This document shows, in pieces, positions 47,601-54,364 of a DNA stretch of 64,000 bases. A program made the translations under genes and the position numbers. The number at the start of each line of letters is the position of its first letter. Position 1 is the first letter of the stretch. The DNA is from Ochotona curzoniae (taxonomy: Eukaryota; Chordata; Mammalia; Lagomorpha; Ochotonidae), in contig NW_024466004.1 of assembly GCF_017591425.1 (NCBI RefSeq), positions 37,760,501-37,824,500 on the forward strand, given 5' to 3'. The notes below the pieces were generated by a model. That model did no database searches. It worked only from the letters and a program-made list of their open reading frames with translations, and had not been told where the DNA came from.

Positions 47601-50600
47601 TGTGCATTTTAAATGGAGGAGGAATCCGATCGTCCATTGATGAAAAGAACAATGGTATGCTCCCCTGGCCTGGGACCCTCTCTCCTCCAGAGCTTCTGTC
47701 CTGATCATGCCCAGGGGCTGTCTCAGCTCATCTCAGCTGCATGCCACACACCAGAACATTGGCCCTACAGGTTTGGGTTGTCTGTTACTCCACAATAGTG
47801 CCTAGCCTGAAGAGCCTACACAAGATTGTGTGTTCTCATACATGCTCACACAGAAACAGCAACTAGGGTTAACTGAATACTAACTGTTGCTGGTTTATGC
47901 AAGCGTCTACCACTCCCACTTGGCATCTGTTAAAAGAGGGACAAAATTACCCAGACTCTGTCCTAGAAAATATCTACCACTGAATTTTTTTTTAAATTAC
48001 AGATTTCTAGAATCAAATCATATAGTAAAATAATCAACCTGACAGATATTCAAGACATTCTTGTAGCACCTGATATACTGTCAAAAGAAAAAAATTTTTA
48101 AAGCCCTTAAGTTCATCTCATTAACAAGTCCACACATCCAGGTACAGGGACCCACTGCTTGTGTGAAGGACAATGCTTAACAACCTACTGGAGATCCACT
48201 CCCAAGCTCGGAGATACAAGGCGAGCTTCTGCCACTTGCCCAATAGTAGAAACCAGGGCCAGACGTCTCCCGAAGTCATTCCCTCGTGCGGTGTCAGAAA
48301 GTACTTAGACACAATCTGTATCCCTCTTATCTTCTCCTCCAGCTTGGAGGGAAATTGGTACAGAGAGCTTTTTTTTTTTTTCTCAAATAATTTTCCTCCT
48401 TGTCTCACATGTGACTGTCCTCAGGTACAATTACATGGGAAGATCTGACTGCTGTGCTGCCCTTTGGAGGCACATTTGACCTGGTCCAGTTGAAAGGTTC
48501 CACTCTGAAGAAGGCCTTCGAGCACAGTGTATACCGCTACGGCCAGTCCACTGGAGAGTTTCTGCAGGTGGGCGGTAAGTCCCCTTTGCTGCAGCCAGAG
48601 ACATGTGCAACCTCCTTTTGCTTGATCAGCTCCCCAAATATCAGGATTCCCCTTGCCAAGCTTGTTTGGTTTCACCTCATACAACACCAATACATCATCT
48701 TTCAATGGTTGTGGACTCACAGGGTTGGTGACATCAGGCTGGGGATCAGAGACCCAAAGCCCTGGCAGTGTGCAATAATTGCTATCTATGATTTGGATAC
48801 CTCATGCCCCACCCCCACAGGAGTTGGCCCTCAAGATGCTTCATTTTTGTTTTGTTATGTTTTGATTAGAACCAGTGCCCATATGAGGTCCCGGCGCGTT
48901 CAAGGCCACAGGCAGGGAGCTGTGAGAAACAATACCCACTCCTTCTAGCACAAGCAGGCACTTCTAACCTAAGCGTTGGCCCTCTTCCTAATGCCAAACT
49001 AGCCTGTCTTGAAGCTCAGCCCTTTACTAGTGCTGTGACAGCCTGCTCGTCTATCTGCCAGCCTCCAAGCCTAGACACTTCCATAGAGAAGCTTCTACCA
49101 TGAAAGCTTGGTCCATGGGGCATCTCTGCAGAAGTACTCAAGCCAGACTCAAGGTCTCCATGGGCTGTTGCATATCCACTTAAAACCGAACCCTCCGCCT
49201 CTCATGCTGGCCTCTGCCAGCCATCCAGGTGCCAAGAACATGCACACTCAATGTTCACAAATTTCCTACAACACTTGCCCCAGCATCTATCATTACAGGA
49301 CCCCTGCCACCAACAGTGCAAGTTCACGCTCAACAACAAACTGAACTATAAGTATTCTTAGTTCTTCCATCTTGTATCTATAGAGATTTCACTTTGCCCC
49401 TCTGGCTTCCAAGGCTACATTGCTGACCTTACTGGTGTTATAGTGAAGTGTTAATGCACTGATATCAAAAGCGGAGACCTGCAATAGACCATACCAGTGC
49501 TGAGGACTGTGAATCAGCTGTACCCACATGGGACTTCACTTGCCATCTGATGAAAGAAGGCTAGATTTGTTTTACTAGTCTCTCTACTCCCTGTTCAGGT
49601 TGGCTTGTTTTCTTCATTTAAAGAGAATTTCTATCTCTGAGACTCTCACCAACTTTGACTGGGAAGGATCATTCAGATCATCTCCAAATGTCCTGAATGA
49701 TGAGTTAGATGCCTGTTGGCTTGTGAAATGAGCCCTCCTGCTACACTGGGCCCCTCCCCAAGAATCATGGCTTGGCATACTATCCCCACCCCCAAATCTT
49801 CCTGCCTATTCACCTGTCAAAGATGAACAGAGACCAGTGTTATCTGAATGTCATCTTGCTGCCACCGGTCATGGTATTTGTGAATTTCACTCCAACGCCC
49901 TGAAATGTGGACTTCCTGCAGCAGGACTGACTTTTCTATTTCTGTTTGCACAAACCCTTCTTATAGTACTGTAAATAGGGACTTTGGGCATTTATTTTTA
50001 AGTATCTGACTTGCAAAAAGAATGTTGTCGATATCAAATTTGTTCCCATTTTGGTCCTCAAGATTGTAATAAATGCTCTCCTCTGTTTCTCATTTTCCAA
50101 ATGTATTTAACCAAGTTCCTAGTTCAGTGATTACGTTTCCTTAGTCACTCCTTACGCATCCTGGAGTGAATGAGACAGTTTTCCATTCAACTTTCTCCTG
50201 TCTACTGGGGGAATCAAGAATAAAGCAATCAAAAAGGAGTAGCTGCAACACTACTTCATTTCTTTTGACAAAATTTCTCTCAAGCTCAAATTAGAGAAAA
50301 AAAAATCATACCTAATATCCCCAATTCCAGATATTAGGCAAAAATCTCTTAAAAAGCAGAGGCCTCTCTTTGGATCCAATAAAAATGTACACTAAATTGT
50401 TTTCTAGGAATCCATGTGGAATATGACCTTTCCAGAAGACCTGGAGATAGAGTGGTCAAACTAGATGTTCTCTGTACCAAGTGTCGAGTACCCAGCTATG
50501 AGCCCCTCAAAATGGATGAGGTATATAAGGTGATCCTCCCAAACTACCTGGCCACTGGCGGAGACAGATTCCAGATGATAAAAGATGAATTATTAAAACA

Positions 50601-52367
50601 CGACACTGGTAAGTACAAGTGCCTCTTCTGCTGCTAATCCCAAAGGGAATCAAGAACAACAGAACTGGCCTGAGAAGGAATGCAGCTCCCATTGCCAGGA
50701 GGGCAGAGCCAGGAAGCACATCCCATCTCATATGGTTTACTCCCTCTTGCTTTGCTTGTTGGAATGCAGCAGCATAATGCTAAGGAATACGTTTCCTGTT
50801 ACTTTCCTGGCACACATACACATCAATCCAACCCCAAGGGAAAACACTTTTCAATAAGACAATGTTTTAAAATTCTTTTAGCTACAGCTGAGCTGCTCAC
50901 ATTTAAATTGTGAGATGTAAGTAAATTTTGTGTTCATAGGGGGGAAAATACATCTCTGGAACTTTAGTCTGGACATGGAAAACCTAATTAAATTATCTAC
51001 TTCTTCCTTCTTAAGAGAGATTTTAGTGTGACCAGTATAGGTAGGATCAGATGGGATAAAAACCCCACTTTAAGCACAATGGTTTGATGGGAGAAATTAT
51101 GGGTGCAGCCATACTTTACACCTACTAGTAAATCTAGCAGCCAGGAGGGTCATGATATGCTCACCTCCCCTTCAGAAATGCAGTTAACAGCCTCTCACAC
51201 ATAAGGCACACTGACAGAAAATAGACTTTCCCCTTGCTCTTTCCACATTTATCACACGTGTGTGCGCCTCTTTGCATCTTTGAGAAACTCTATCAGGTTC
51301 TTTCTCAGCCTTAACATGGCACGGCATTTTAGCTGCTTATTCCAAGAAGGGAGAGAGAGCAAAGCCAAGTCAAAACAGGCAGTCTTTCCACACAGAAAAA
51401 AATGCTGGGCACTTCCATTCATTCCACTGAGGAAGACAGAAAGGCAGGCTTTTAAAAGCCTCTTGTAACACCAGCATTGCTGACTGGACATCACCCACGG
51501 CCAGACCGATAGGTATTGCAGAAAAGGTGCTCATGCAGAAAGCTGAAGGAGTCTTGGAACTAAGGGTTCTCAACACTGGCTACGCTATATAAAGCCACTT
51601 ACAGAACATTTCAAATTCAATACCATTATTGTGGCCCCAGTCCAGAGGTTCTGATTTAATGGCATTGGGGCTAAAGTGTCTTCCTTTAATCCTAATACAA
51701 CCATGGCACAGGGAAAAGTCTTTCAAAAACAAAAAAAAAGAAGGCAATGATAGGTTTTATAGCCATTTCTTCATCAGCTCTCATCTTTTATGCAAACAAG
51801 GCACAATTAATTTGTTCCAACATGGATTTTGAAAAGATAATTCTTAACAGGCAAGCAAAAAGAGATCACCTTTATCTCTCAACTCTTGACCATGATCCCT
51901 AATTCTCTTGTTCTGGAGTGATACAAAGGCTACAATGTCAAGAACTTCTTTATTAAATCATCTCAGAGCCAAGACAAGTTTACTTCTGTCATCCAACTCT
52001 GAATAACGGGCATACATCAAATCTGGAACATGAAGGAGCAACGGAATTCTTTGCTCTTAGGATTCTGTGTTGTTCTTGTGTTCCAGGATATCTTACCCCT
52101 GTTTATGAAAAGAACACCTTCTCTTTATGGTCTTCAGAAAAATACACTGATTTTTTTTTACTGGTAATTACTTTTCAGCAATTAAAGTAATGCTTGTATT
52201 TTCTAGGTGACCAAGATATCAACGTGGTTTCTCAATATATCTTAAAAATGAAAGTAATTTATCCAGCAGTTGAAGGTCGGATCAAGTTTTCTGCAGGAGA
52301 TCACTGCCACGGAAGCTTTTCTTTGATACTTCTTTCACTCTTGGTAGTGATCCTCGTTTTATACTAA
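14296..52367 (+). CDS. NT5E: NT5E (CD73), ecto-5'-nucleotidase, complete 9-exon coding sequence
   Basis: Join of 14296-14634, 31753-31975, 34420-34608, 44226-44423, 45856-46010, 47549-47654, 48425-48574, 50408-50608 and 52207-52367. It is 1722 nt with stop, 573 aa; human CD73 is 574 from memory. The product hydrolyses extracellular AMP to adenosine as a GPI-anchored dimer on the cell surface. Signal peptide is residues 1-26. The N-terminal metallophosphatase domain carries D36, H38, D85, N117, H220 and H243 as zinc ligands and the N117-H118-E119 catalytic motif. The C-terminal nucleotide domain has R354, N390, R395, F417, Y500 and D506. Disulfide cysteines C51/C57, C353/C358, C365/C387 and C476/C479 are present. 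The predicted GPI omega site is S549, followed by a hydrophobic tail at about 557-573. The ATG at 14296 has a purine at -3 and no in-frame upstream ATG is visible. Residue roles are family knowledge; their presence is read from the sequence. I am very sure of the identity. Confidence 0.98.
15091..15106 (+). repeat. (TG)n microsatellite
   Basis: Eight TG units in NT5E intron 1, with T-rich 'gtttttttgtttttgtttttg' nearby. Confidence 0.9.
16218..16975 (-). mobile_element. LINE-1 5'UTR and ORF1 fragment, minus strand
   Basis: Minus-strand 16529-16218 is open for about 100 codons and reads as an L1 ORF1 coiled coil (FRKLIIKLLINNKKYMKE, QNQAELLETKGSMEQIKN). To its right, 16600-16975 matches inverted L1 5'UTR sequence also seen at 9640-9730. 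Orientation is consistent: 5'UTR at higher coordinates, ORF1 at lower. Not a gene of the host. Confidence 0.8.
16978..17112 (+). mobile_element. CSINE fragment (central part)
   Basis: 'tttgggaaagcagtagagg', 'gggaccctatgcccatgtgg', 'aacctggaagcagtttctgg'; both ends missing. Sits between two L1 fragments. Confidence 0.8.
17447..17885 (-). repeat. Lagomorph interspersed repeat family, copy C, inverted
   Basis: A T run at 17447-17462 is the poly-A of the minus-strand element. The reverse complement matches copy B: 'ctgatcaacta...aaacat', 'ggttgatatcag', '...ccagtggac...', 'tatctg..gaatgg...gactat'. Inserted in the old L1 described above. Confidence 0.7.
17897..18205 (-). mobile_element. CSINE, diverged, minus strand
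   Basis: Tail at left ('gtatttattttaaaagtcagag'), then 'tcccacatgggcag', 'actgctttctcagacc', 'accagtgcccatatgg'. Head decayed. Confidence 0.8.
18474..18715 (+). mobile_element. CSINE-related fragment, internally deleted
   Basis: 'gggggcagcactgtgacag' head and 'acctgggaaagcag' core joined to a '...gaagtgaaccagcagataaaag' and pyrimidine-rich tail. Part of the middle is missing. Confidence 0.7.
19300..20540. repeat. Degenerate tandem array, about seven units of roughly 165-182 bp
   Basis: A motif of the type 'cagggccttccc(a)ggtccca' recurs at about 19408, 19590, 19763, 19931, 20101, 20281 and 20449. Each is preceded by a 'cagagctgca...acccaggttcacacagg...gttatgttggggattgtgctct'-like block. Clear at 19656, 19826, 19988, 20177 and 20335. 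Unit identity is modest. It abuts the 5' side of a minus-strand old L1. I do not recognise the family. Confidence 0.75.
20916..21005 (+). mobile_element. Very short 5'-truncated LINE-1 3' end with perfect target-site duplication
   Basis: Only about 90 bp: a G-rich tract, 'tacaaaattgtaccacataattc' as at the end of L1 copy 1, then an A-rich tail. Flanked by 'agatttgctctatt' at 20902-20915 and 21006-21019. Confidence 0.85.
21725..22040 (+). mobile_element. Diverged CSINE-like element
   Basis: Follows the old CSINE plan ('tggagtgtttggcacccagctccagctct', 'gctaatacagac..taggagacagcaggtgg', 'cacttggagactgaaccagtgaa'). A variant with many copies in this window (40480, 42715). Confidence 0.55.
22395..22605 (+). 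mobile_element. MIR SINE relic
   Basis: MIR-like '...tctggactatgggaagttcattcatctcatggga' and '...gatgatgatgcatgtaaagtgcttaggacagtgcc'. An ancient mammalian tRNA-derived SINE. Confidence 0.65.
22735..23048 (-). mobile_element. MaLR-type LTR relic (MST/MLT-like)
   Basis: Antisense LTR pattern 'ataacaggatacctgag...tatttatttggctcacagttatg' through '...aacatccaaatcatagca'. An old non-coding solo LTR of the ERVL-MaLR kind; no retroviral reading frames present. Confidence 0.55.
23785..24112 (-). mobile_element. CSINE, minus strand
   Basis: T-rich tail at left ('ttttaaatttatttattcattt'), 'gatcttccatccaccagttc', 'cactgctttgccagg', head at right with 'gggttaacccacagcac'. Confidence 0.85.
24315..24455 (+). 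mobile_element. MIR SINE relic
   Basis: 'ctgtgcaactggtgattg', 'catgcctcagtattcctatctatg', 'ggaaataatagttcctgcc', the classic MIR core and 3' part. Confidence 0.65.
24690..24945 (-). mobile_element. CSINE-like element, diverged, minus strand
   Basis: Repeated 'aagattttt' and 'tttgtttatttattttt' tail at left, then '...gaggagccaggacttaaacccaggcattccatatgag...cttaacggccagac', the antisense of a CSINE head. Confidence 0.7.
27058..27342 (-). mobile_element. CSINE, minus strand
   Basis: 'atattaatttttatttgaaaagcag', 'aggtcttccatccacttgc', 'tctactgctttctcaggcc', 'atatcagccc' at the head end. Confidence 0.85.
27875..28165 (+). mobile_element. CSINE, head decayed
   Basis: 'gcctgggaaagcagtaaagg', 'gggaccctgtacctgcgtgg', 'gaagaagctcctggcttcag', tail 'ataaaaacaaataaatg'. 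Confidence 0.85.
28455..28670 (+). mobile_element. CSINE-related fragment
   Basis: 'ctcctggctccggctttctg', 'ccctgggaggcagcagtgatg', 'ggggagtgagctagtgg', then a pyrimidine tail and 'caagtaagtaaataaa'. Partial and rearranged. Confidence 0.65.
29440..29575 (+). mobile_element. MIR SINE relic
   Basis: 'tcccagttccaccacctactaattgtgtgactttcagcaattcacttaacttctctagagcc' pattern, read as consecutive short blocks: the best-preserved MIR core in this window. Confidence 0.8.
31753..31975 (+). CDS. NT5E: NT5E exon 2 (residues 114-188, first base)
   Basis: The acceptor is preceded by a pyrimidine tract and 'cttacctag'; the donor is CAG|gtattg. It begins ALGNHEFDN, giving metal ligand N117 and catalytic H118 and D121. 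It ends with one base of the G188 codon. Same length as the human segment from memory, with conservative changes only. Confidence 0.96.
33093..33128 (-). pseudogene. 5' half of tRNA-Gly(UCC), retro-inserted without a tail
   Basis: The minus strand reads gcgttggtggtatagtgg followed by tgagcatagctgccttcc. This matches 36 nt of the mammalian tRNA-Gly(TCC) 5' half as I remember it, from base 1 through the anticodon TCC. It lacks the T arm and acceptor 3' strand, so it cannot be a functional tRNA gene. It carries no poly-A and is flanked by a 15-bp direct repeat (33078-33092, 33133-33147). Four extra bases (33129-33132) sit at its 5' end. This fits an L1-mobilised tailless retropseudogene. Confidence 0.85.
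33552..33597. repeat. (AT)n microsatellite with interspersed GC
   Basis: Alternating AT with two 'tgca' interruptions, next to the A/T-rich tail of a minus-strand CSINE, from which it probably grew. Confidence 0.9.
33600..33932 (-). mobile_element. CSINE, near full-length, minus strand
   Basis: Tail at left, 'cacaatggccagagctgagctg', 'agccaggagcttcttctcagg', 'ccactttcccaggctacaagc', head at right '...ccgcatcaggccc'. Confidence 0.9.
34420..34608 (+). CDS. NT5E: NT5E exon 3 (residues 188-251)
   Basis: 189 nt with phase 1 at both ends; acceptor 'gttccttag', donor CAG|gtaatt. It contains ALGHSGFE with ligand H220 and VVGGHSNTF with ligand H243, which complete the dinuclear zinc site of the N-terminal domain. 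Confidence 0.96.
35091..35417 (+). mobile_element. CSINE, moderately diverged
   Basis: 'gggcatggcatgatgaccc' head, 'gctgagaaagcagtggaggatgg', 'cacatgggagacctgg', 'gcgtaaaccagcaggtggaag', tail passing into a GAAG microsatellite. Confidence 0.85.
35418..35483 (+). repeat. (GAAG)n microsatellite at a CSINE tail
   Basis: Purine-only run of GAAG/GGAAG units arising directly from the A-rich 3' end of the CSINE. Confidence 0.9.
36850..37138 (-). mobile_element. CSINE, diverged, minus strand
   Basis: 'agatttatttcatttacttg', 'gagatcttccacctgttggttcac', 'tttcctatatggatgcagg', head end '...cactatactacaagacc'. Confidence 0.8.
37285..37585 (+). mobile_element. Diverged CSINE-like element
   Basis: 'ggcacactaagatgtccacaccccatgttgcag', read in short blocks, then '...gactggaagacagaggtgatagccaagtg' and a pyrimidine tail. 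Same variant as at 21725, 40480 and 42715. Confidence 0.5.
38168..38535 (-). mobile_element. MaLR-type LTR relic
   Basis: Antisense of an MST/MLT-like LTR 3' end: 'agactgggtaattcataaac', 'cttggctcatggtgcaggaagctgggaagcc', 'gttctcatgactccatcacc'. Non-coding. Confidence 0.6.
38835..39025 (-). mobile_element. MIR SINE relic, antisense
   Basis: 'tttattgagcactcactc', 'gacaggtacgatcgtttctgccattttatatatgagtaag', 'ggctccagaagttctgactcc'. Confidence 0.65.
39445..40290 (+). repeat. Lagomorph interspersed repeat family, copy B (longest)
   Basis: A T run at about 39442-39453 precedes it. Body segments shared with copies A and C. The 3' end 'accctgatcaactatgtaaacatcatc' is followed by an A-rich tail to 40290. 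A G-rich 5' part (39480-39660) is seen only here. Confidence 0.7.
40291..40470 (-). mobile_element. CSINE fragment (head half), minus strand
   Basis: 'ccaggtctcctatatggg', 'ccttgctttcccagaagc', '...tgatgcttgaatc'; abuts the tail of repeat copy B. Confidence 0.7.
40480..40780 (+). mobile_element. Diverged CSINE-like element
   Basis: '...ggttcaatcctgagctctggctactgacttc', 'tgctaatgtgtactgtcagaggcag', 'cagccattgcgg', tail 'ccaaataaataagtaaacc'. A second partial copy follows to about 40950. Confidence 0.6.
42715..43000 (+). mobile_element. Diverged CSINE-like element
   Basis: 'ctggtggtcaagttacgg', 'gcacattggagtgcctgg', 'actaatgcagactgcaagacacagcaggtggtg', tail of 'ccatctctctgcctcacagg'. Confidence 0.6.
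43005..43215. mobile_element. Palindromic MITE-like DNA transposon relic
   Basis: Left arm 'acttcaaaacatttgtgg...aattaaag...ttttggtgcaaaaaaa' and right arm, read inverted, 'cttgaaaaagttcatggg...aattaaaag...gtttggtgcaaaaaaa' are about 60-bp inverted repeats around a core of about 70 bp. This fits a mariner-like non-autonomous element; the family name is not certain. Confidence 0.65.
43755..43935 (-). mobile_element. MIR SINE relic, antisense
   Basis: 'ctgccaggcgccatgctaagg', 'gttgttttgcccattttacaaagaaac', 'gtcacttggctcatccacacagcc'. Confidence 0.65.
44226..44423 (+). CDS. NT5E: NT5E exon 4 (residues 251-317)
   Basis: 198 nt with phase 1 at both ends; acceptor 'tgtttcag', donor AAG|gtatgt. 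It finishes the N-terminal domain and starts the linker helix toward the C-terminal domain. The motif LLNSSIPE holds the conserved N311 glycosylation sequon. Confidence 0.96.
44575..44775 (+). mobile_element. LINE-1 3' end
   Basis: 'acatcatgaacttattatgactgttcatg', a G-rich tract, 'gagcctatggaactatatcataaaac', then an A-rich tail with AATAAAAT units. Confidence 0.75.
45708..45855 (+). repeat. NT5E: (TTCC)n / pyrimidine microsatellite reaching the exon 5 acceptor
   Basis: Nearly pure C/T from about 45708 to 45840, made of CCTT/TTCC units, followed by 'gatccttttctttt' and the acceptor AG at 45854-45855. It acts as, or merges with, the polypyrimidine tract of exon 5. Confidence 0.9.
45856..46010 (+). 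CDS. NT5E: NT5E exon 5 (residues 317-368)
   Basis: 155 nt; acceptor 'cttttag' sits at the end of a very long pyrimidine microsatellite; donor ATG|gtaagt, phase 0. It encodes the conserved N333 sequon, an additional sequon N347-G-S, C353, substrate-binding R354, C358 and C365, and ends MGNLICDAM. The human sequence has D at 347 as I remember it. Confidence 0.96.
46011..47548 (+). other. NT5E: NT5E intron 5 (1.5 kb)
   Basis: gtaagt...ttgcag intron. One minus-strand CSINE at about 46715-47010; nothing recognised in 46030-46700 or 47020-47540. Confidence 0.9.
46715..47010 (-). mobile_element. CSINE, diverged, minus strand
   Basis: 'aaatttacttattttacttg', 'gatcttacacccactggttcac', 'gccacatgggtgcagag', 'cattgctttccaagg'. 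Confidence 0.8.
47549..47654 (+). CDS. NT5E: NT5E exon 6 (residues 369-404)
   Basis: 106 nt; acceptor 'tgttgcag', donor ATG|gtatgc. It carries the ILNGGGIR motif with nucleotide-binding N390 and R395, and the N403-G-T sequon that spans the junction with exon 7. S397 follows R395-S396, where human has proline from memory. Confidence 0.96.
47655..48424 (+). other. NT5E: NT5E intron 6 (0.8 kb)
   Basis: gtatgc...cctcag intron. No recognised repeat. A T12-like run at about 48369-48380 lies 40 nt before the acceptor. Confidence 0.9.
48425..48574 (+). CDS. NT5E: NT5E exon 7 (residues 404-454), symmetric exon
   Basis: 150 nt, exactly 50 codons, phase 1 at both ends; acceptor 'tgtcctcag', donor GCG|gtaagt. 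It encodes LPFGGTFD with F417, one of the two aromatic residues that stack on the adenine. In human this exon is the one skipped in the short CD73S isoform (established, from memory). The same in-frame skip is possible here but would remove the nucleotide site. Confidence 0.96.
48575..50407 (+). other. NT5E: NT5E intron 7 (1.8 kb)
   Basis: gtaagt...ttctag intron. Only a short relic of a minus-strand CSINE head near 48868-48900 ('gaaccagtgcccatatgagg'). 49000-50090 reads like a single unique block ending in an AATAAA-containing stretch (about 50066-50080) and is not explained by any repeat I know. Confidence 0.9.
50408..50608 (+). CDS. NT5E: NT5E exon 8 (residues 454-521)
   Basis: 201 nt, phase 1 at both ends; acceptor 'ttttctag', donor CTG|gtaagt. 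It encodes the C476-T-K-C479 disulfide loop and the second adenine-stacking position, here Y500, then G-G-D506-R507. Human has F500 and G507 from memory. Confidence 0.96.
50609..52206 (+). other. NT5E: NT5E intron 8 (1.6 kb)
   Basis: gtaagt...ttctag intron. I recognise no repeats; the sequence looks single-copy throughout. Confidence 0.9.
52207..52367 (+). CDS. NT5E: NT5E exon 9, coding part (residues 521-573 and stop)
   Basis: Acceptor 'attttctag'; stop TAA at 52365-52367. It encodes the last part of the C-terminal domain, GRIKFS with predicted GPI attachment at S549, and a hydrophobic C-terminal peptide ending in LVLY. That peptide is removed on GPI transfer. The protein ends one residue earlier than human. 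Confidence 0.96.
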
Positions 52368-52626
52368 TAGCCAAAATATTCTCCTTGGCAGTAGTTTGTG
52401 AAACTGCATTTTTTTTTAAAAAAAAAGTGAAAATCAAAACTGCCTTTCATGAACTTGTTGCAATGGCACAAAACAATCTGTGCAGGCTCCTAGAAGCTGT
52501 TGCTGTGAGCACTGTAAAAGGAGGACTGACATCACTCAGGTCAGCCACTCAAAACAAGAAGCAAAACATTAAAAGTGGGGCTCTTCGAGGAGAAAGCCAA
52601 CCATGCAGTGTACATATCCAAATCTT

Positions 52627-52632
52627 AATAAA
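52627..52632 (+). terminator. NT5E: Proximal NT5E poly-A signal AATAAA
   Basis: Canonical hexamer 260 nt after the stop codon, within 'cttaataaaattt'. No strong GT-rich downstream element follows, so its use is uncertain. Confidence 0.55.
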
Positions 52633-52689
52633 ATTTTATTAACTTTATGCCATACACATAAATTCTCTCCTTTATATCCATTTCTAATC

Positions 52690-52850
52690 CATCAAGTAAC
52701 TTGTGCTTACAGATAATATCATTTGTAAGGAAAACTTAAGCACATTGTCTCATTTAATATCTATGATTTTGGTGGTACTGAACAGAAGAGGAAACTGAAG
52801 CTCAGGAAGGGTTCGCTTGATCAAGACCCTACAGGTGGAATTAACATATT
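52690..52850 (-). mobile_element. MIR SINE relic in the NT5E 3'UTR
   Basis: 'cacattgtctcatttaatatc' and 'agaggaaactgaagctcagg', the antisense MIR hallmark. Part of the mature message if the distal poly-A site is used. Confidence 0.7.
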
Positions 52851-53871
52851 CACAGGGTAGCATTCTCCACTGCATCACCCATGCACTTTTAATGGGTCAG
52901 GGAACAAACTGTCCAATAGATAATAGCAAAAGTCAGAGGCTGTACAAGACAGTCAAAAGGCAAGGCAAGCAAAAAAGGAAGAACAGCACAACAGAATGTA
53001 CATTATAGAAGAGAAAGAACTGAAGGGTAGTGAGCTGTGGTAAACAGGTACTGACTAAGGAGGTATCTGATGCATGGTATTAGCTGTTATTAATCTTATG
53101 AGATACCATCAGCTCTCCCATCTCTCCTTTTCCTAACATGAAGGTAATACAAGGGCCTTCTAAAATAAGCTGTAATTCTACACCTGCATCTGTCCCTCAC
53201 AGAGGACAGAGGCACTGAGCTTATTCTATTCACACCAGGCACATACCCTATTATGGGCTTTAAGAAGTGATACTCACATGATATTTGAAGCCAGAAGGCT
53301 TCAAATCCAAACAAACAAGTAAGTTCCCCTCAAGCCCAGCTCTGACAATCTTGCCAGGGAGAGAAGCTCCTAAGTACCTAGAAAATATCCAGATTGATTA
53401 AATGAGTTATGCCCAAAGAACAAAGTAATACTTGCTGAAGGTACAGAAGAACCATGTGAACATCTGCCCAGCACTGTGTAAGAAACACAAGTAATAGGAG
53501 TCTCCACTTTAAAAATAGTGAGCCAACAGCAACTGGTAGTTTGCAGAATGAATATGTTTATCTTAGAGTTGACAGACACTCAGTATAAAATAATACTTTT
53601 AAACTTCATCTTTTAAAAGGTTACTGCAGTAAAATAATGCCCACTGTTCTATGCAGAAACAGATTTGGTATAAACAAAAGTTTCTAAGATTGTATGAGGA
53701 AAATTAGAAAGTTATACTTAGGGTACACGCTTTATCCTTGGCCAGTAAAATAAGATAAATCCCATTAGAGTACAATATTTTAAAGAAAATTTTTGTAAGT
53801 TTTCTACATGTGCATATATATTGTGTAACAGTATGAGAAATGACTTTGAAATACTCTTGAGGATTCAAAAC

Positions 53872-53877
53872 AATAAA
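53872..53877 (+). terminator. NT5E: Distal NT5E poly-A signal AATAAA
   Basis: Canonical hexamer in 'caaaacaataaaaat', followed within about 20 nt by a T/GT-rich stretch ('ggtgatattttccttggtcg') as expected downstream of a cleavage site. Better context than the proximal signal. Confidence 0.55.
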
Positions 53878-53984
53878 AATGGTGATATTTTCCTTGGTCG
53901 TTAGCATTCTTTCTTCTCACAAACACACACCCAGACAATATAACTGAGTATAATTGACAGTTTTCCACAGGTATCCTTCTTTTT

Positions 53985-54310
53985 TTAAAAAACATTCATT
54001 TCATTTTTATTTGAAAGGTAGAATCACAGAAACAGAATGAGAACAAGAGACAGAGTCTTCCAGCCACTGGTTCGTTCCCCAAATCACTGCAATAACTGGA
54101 GCTGGTCCAATTCAAAGCCAGGAGCTTCTTCTTGGTTTCCCACATGAGTGAAGGGGCACAAGGCCTTGAGCTGTCCTTTGTCACATTCCCAGGCCATTCA
54201 TAGGGAGCGAGGTCAGAAGTGGAACAGCTGGAACATAAACCAACACCCATTTGGGATGCTGGCACTGCAGGCAGAGGCTTATCCTACTATTCAATGAGCC
54301 AGCCACTGAT
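53985..54310 (-). mobile_element. CSINE, minus strand
   Basis: T-rich tail, 'cattttatttgaaagg' tail segment, 'cttggtttcccacatgagtg', 'cacattcccaggccattc', head end 'ttcaatgagccagcc'. Confidence 0.85.
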
Positions 54311-54364
54311 GTCCTTTCTCCTAATCATAAGTTCTTTGACACCCAAAAGGTAGTTTTTTAAATA

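Larger units (their letters stand above)
52368..53895 (+). other. NT5E: NT5E 3' untranslated region (likely extent)
   Basis: Runs from the stop codon to one of two candidate cleavage sites. The proximal AATAAA is at 52627-52632, giving a short UTR of about 280 nt. A distal AATAAA at 53872-53877 would give about 1.5 kb. The distal form contains a MIR fragment. Which one is used is not visible here; the long form is closer to the human UTR length I remember. Confidence 0.6.
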
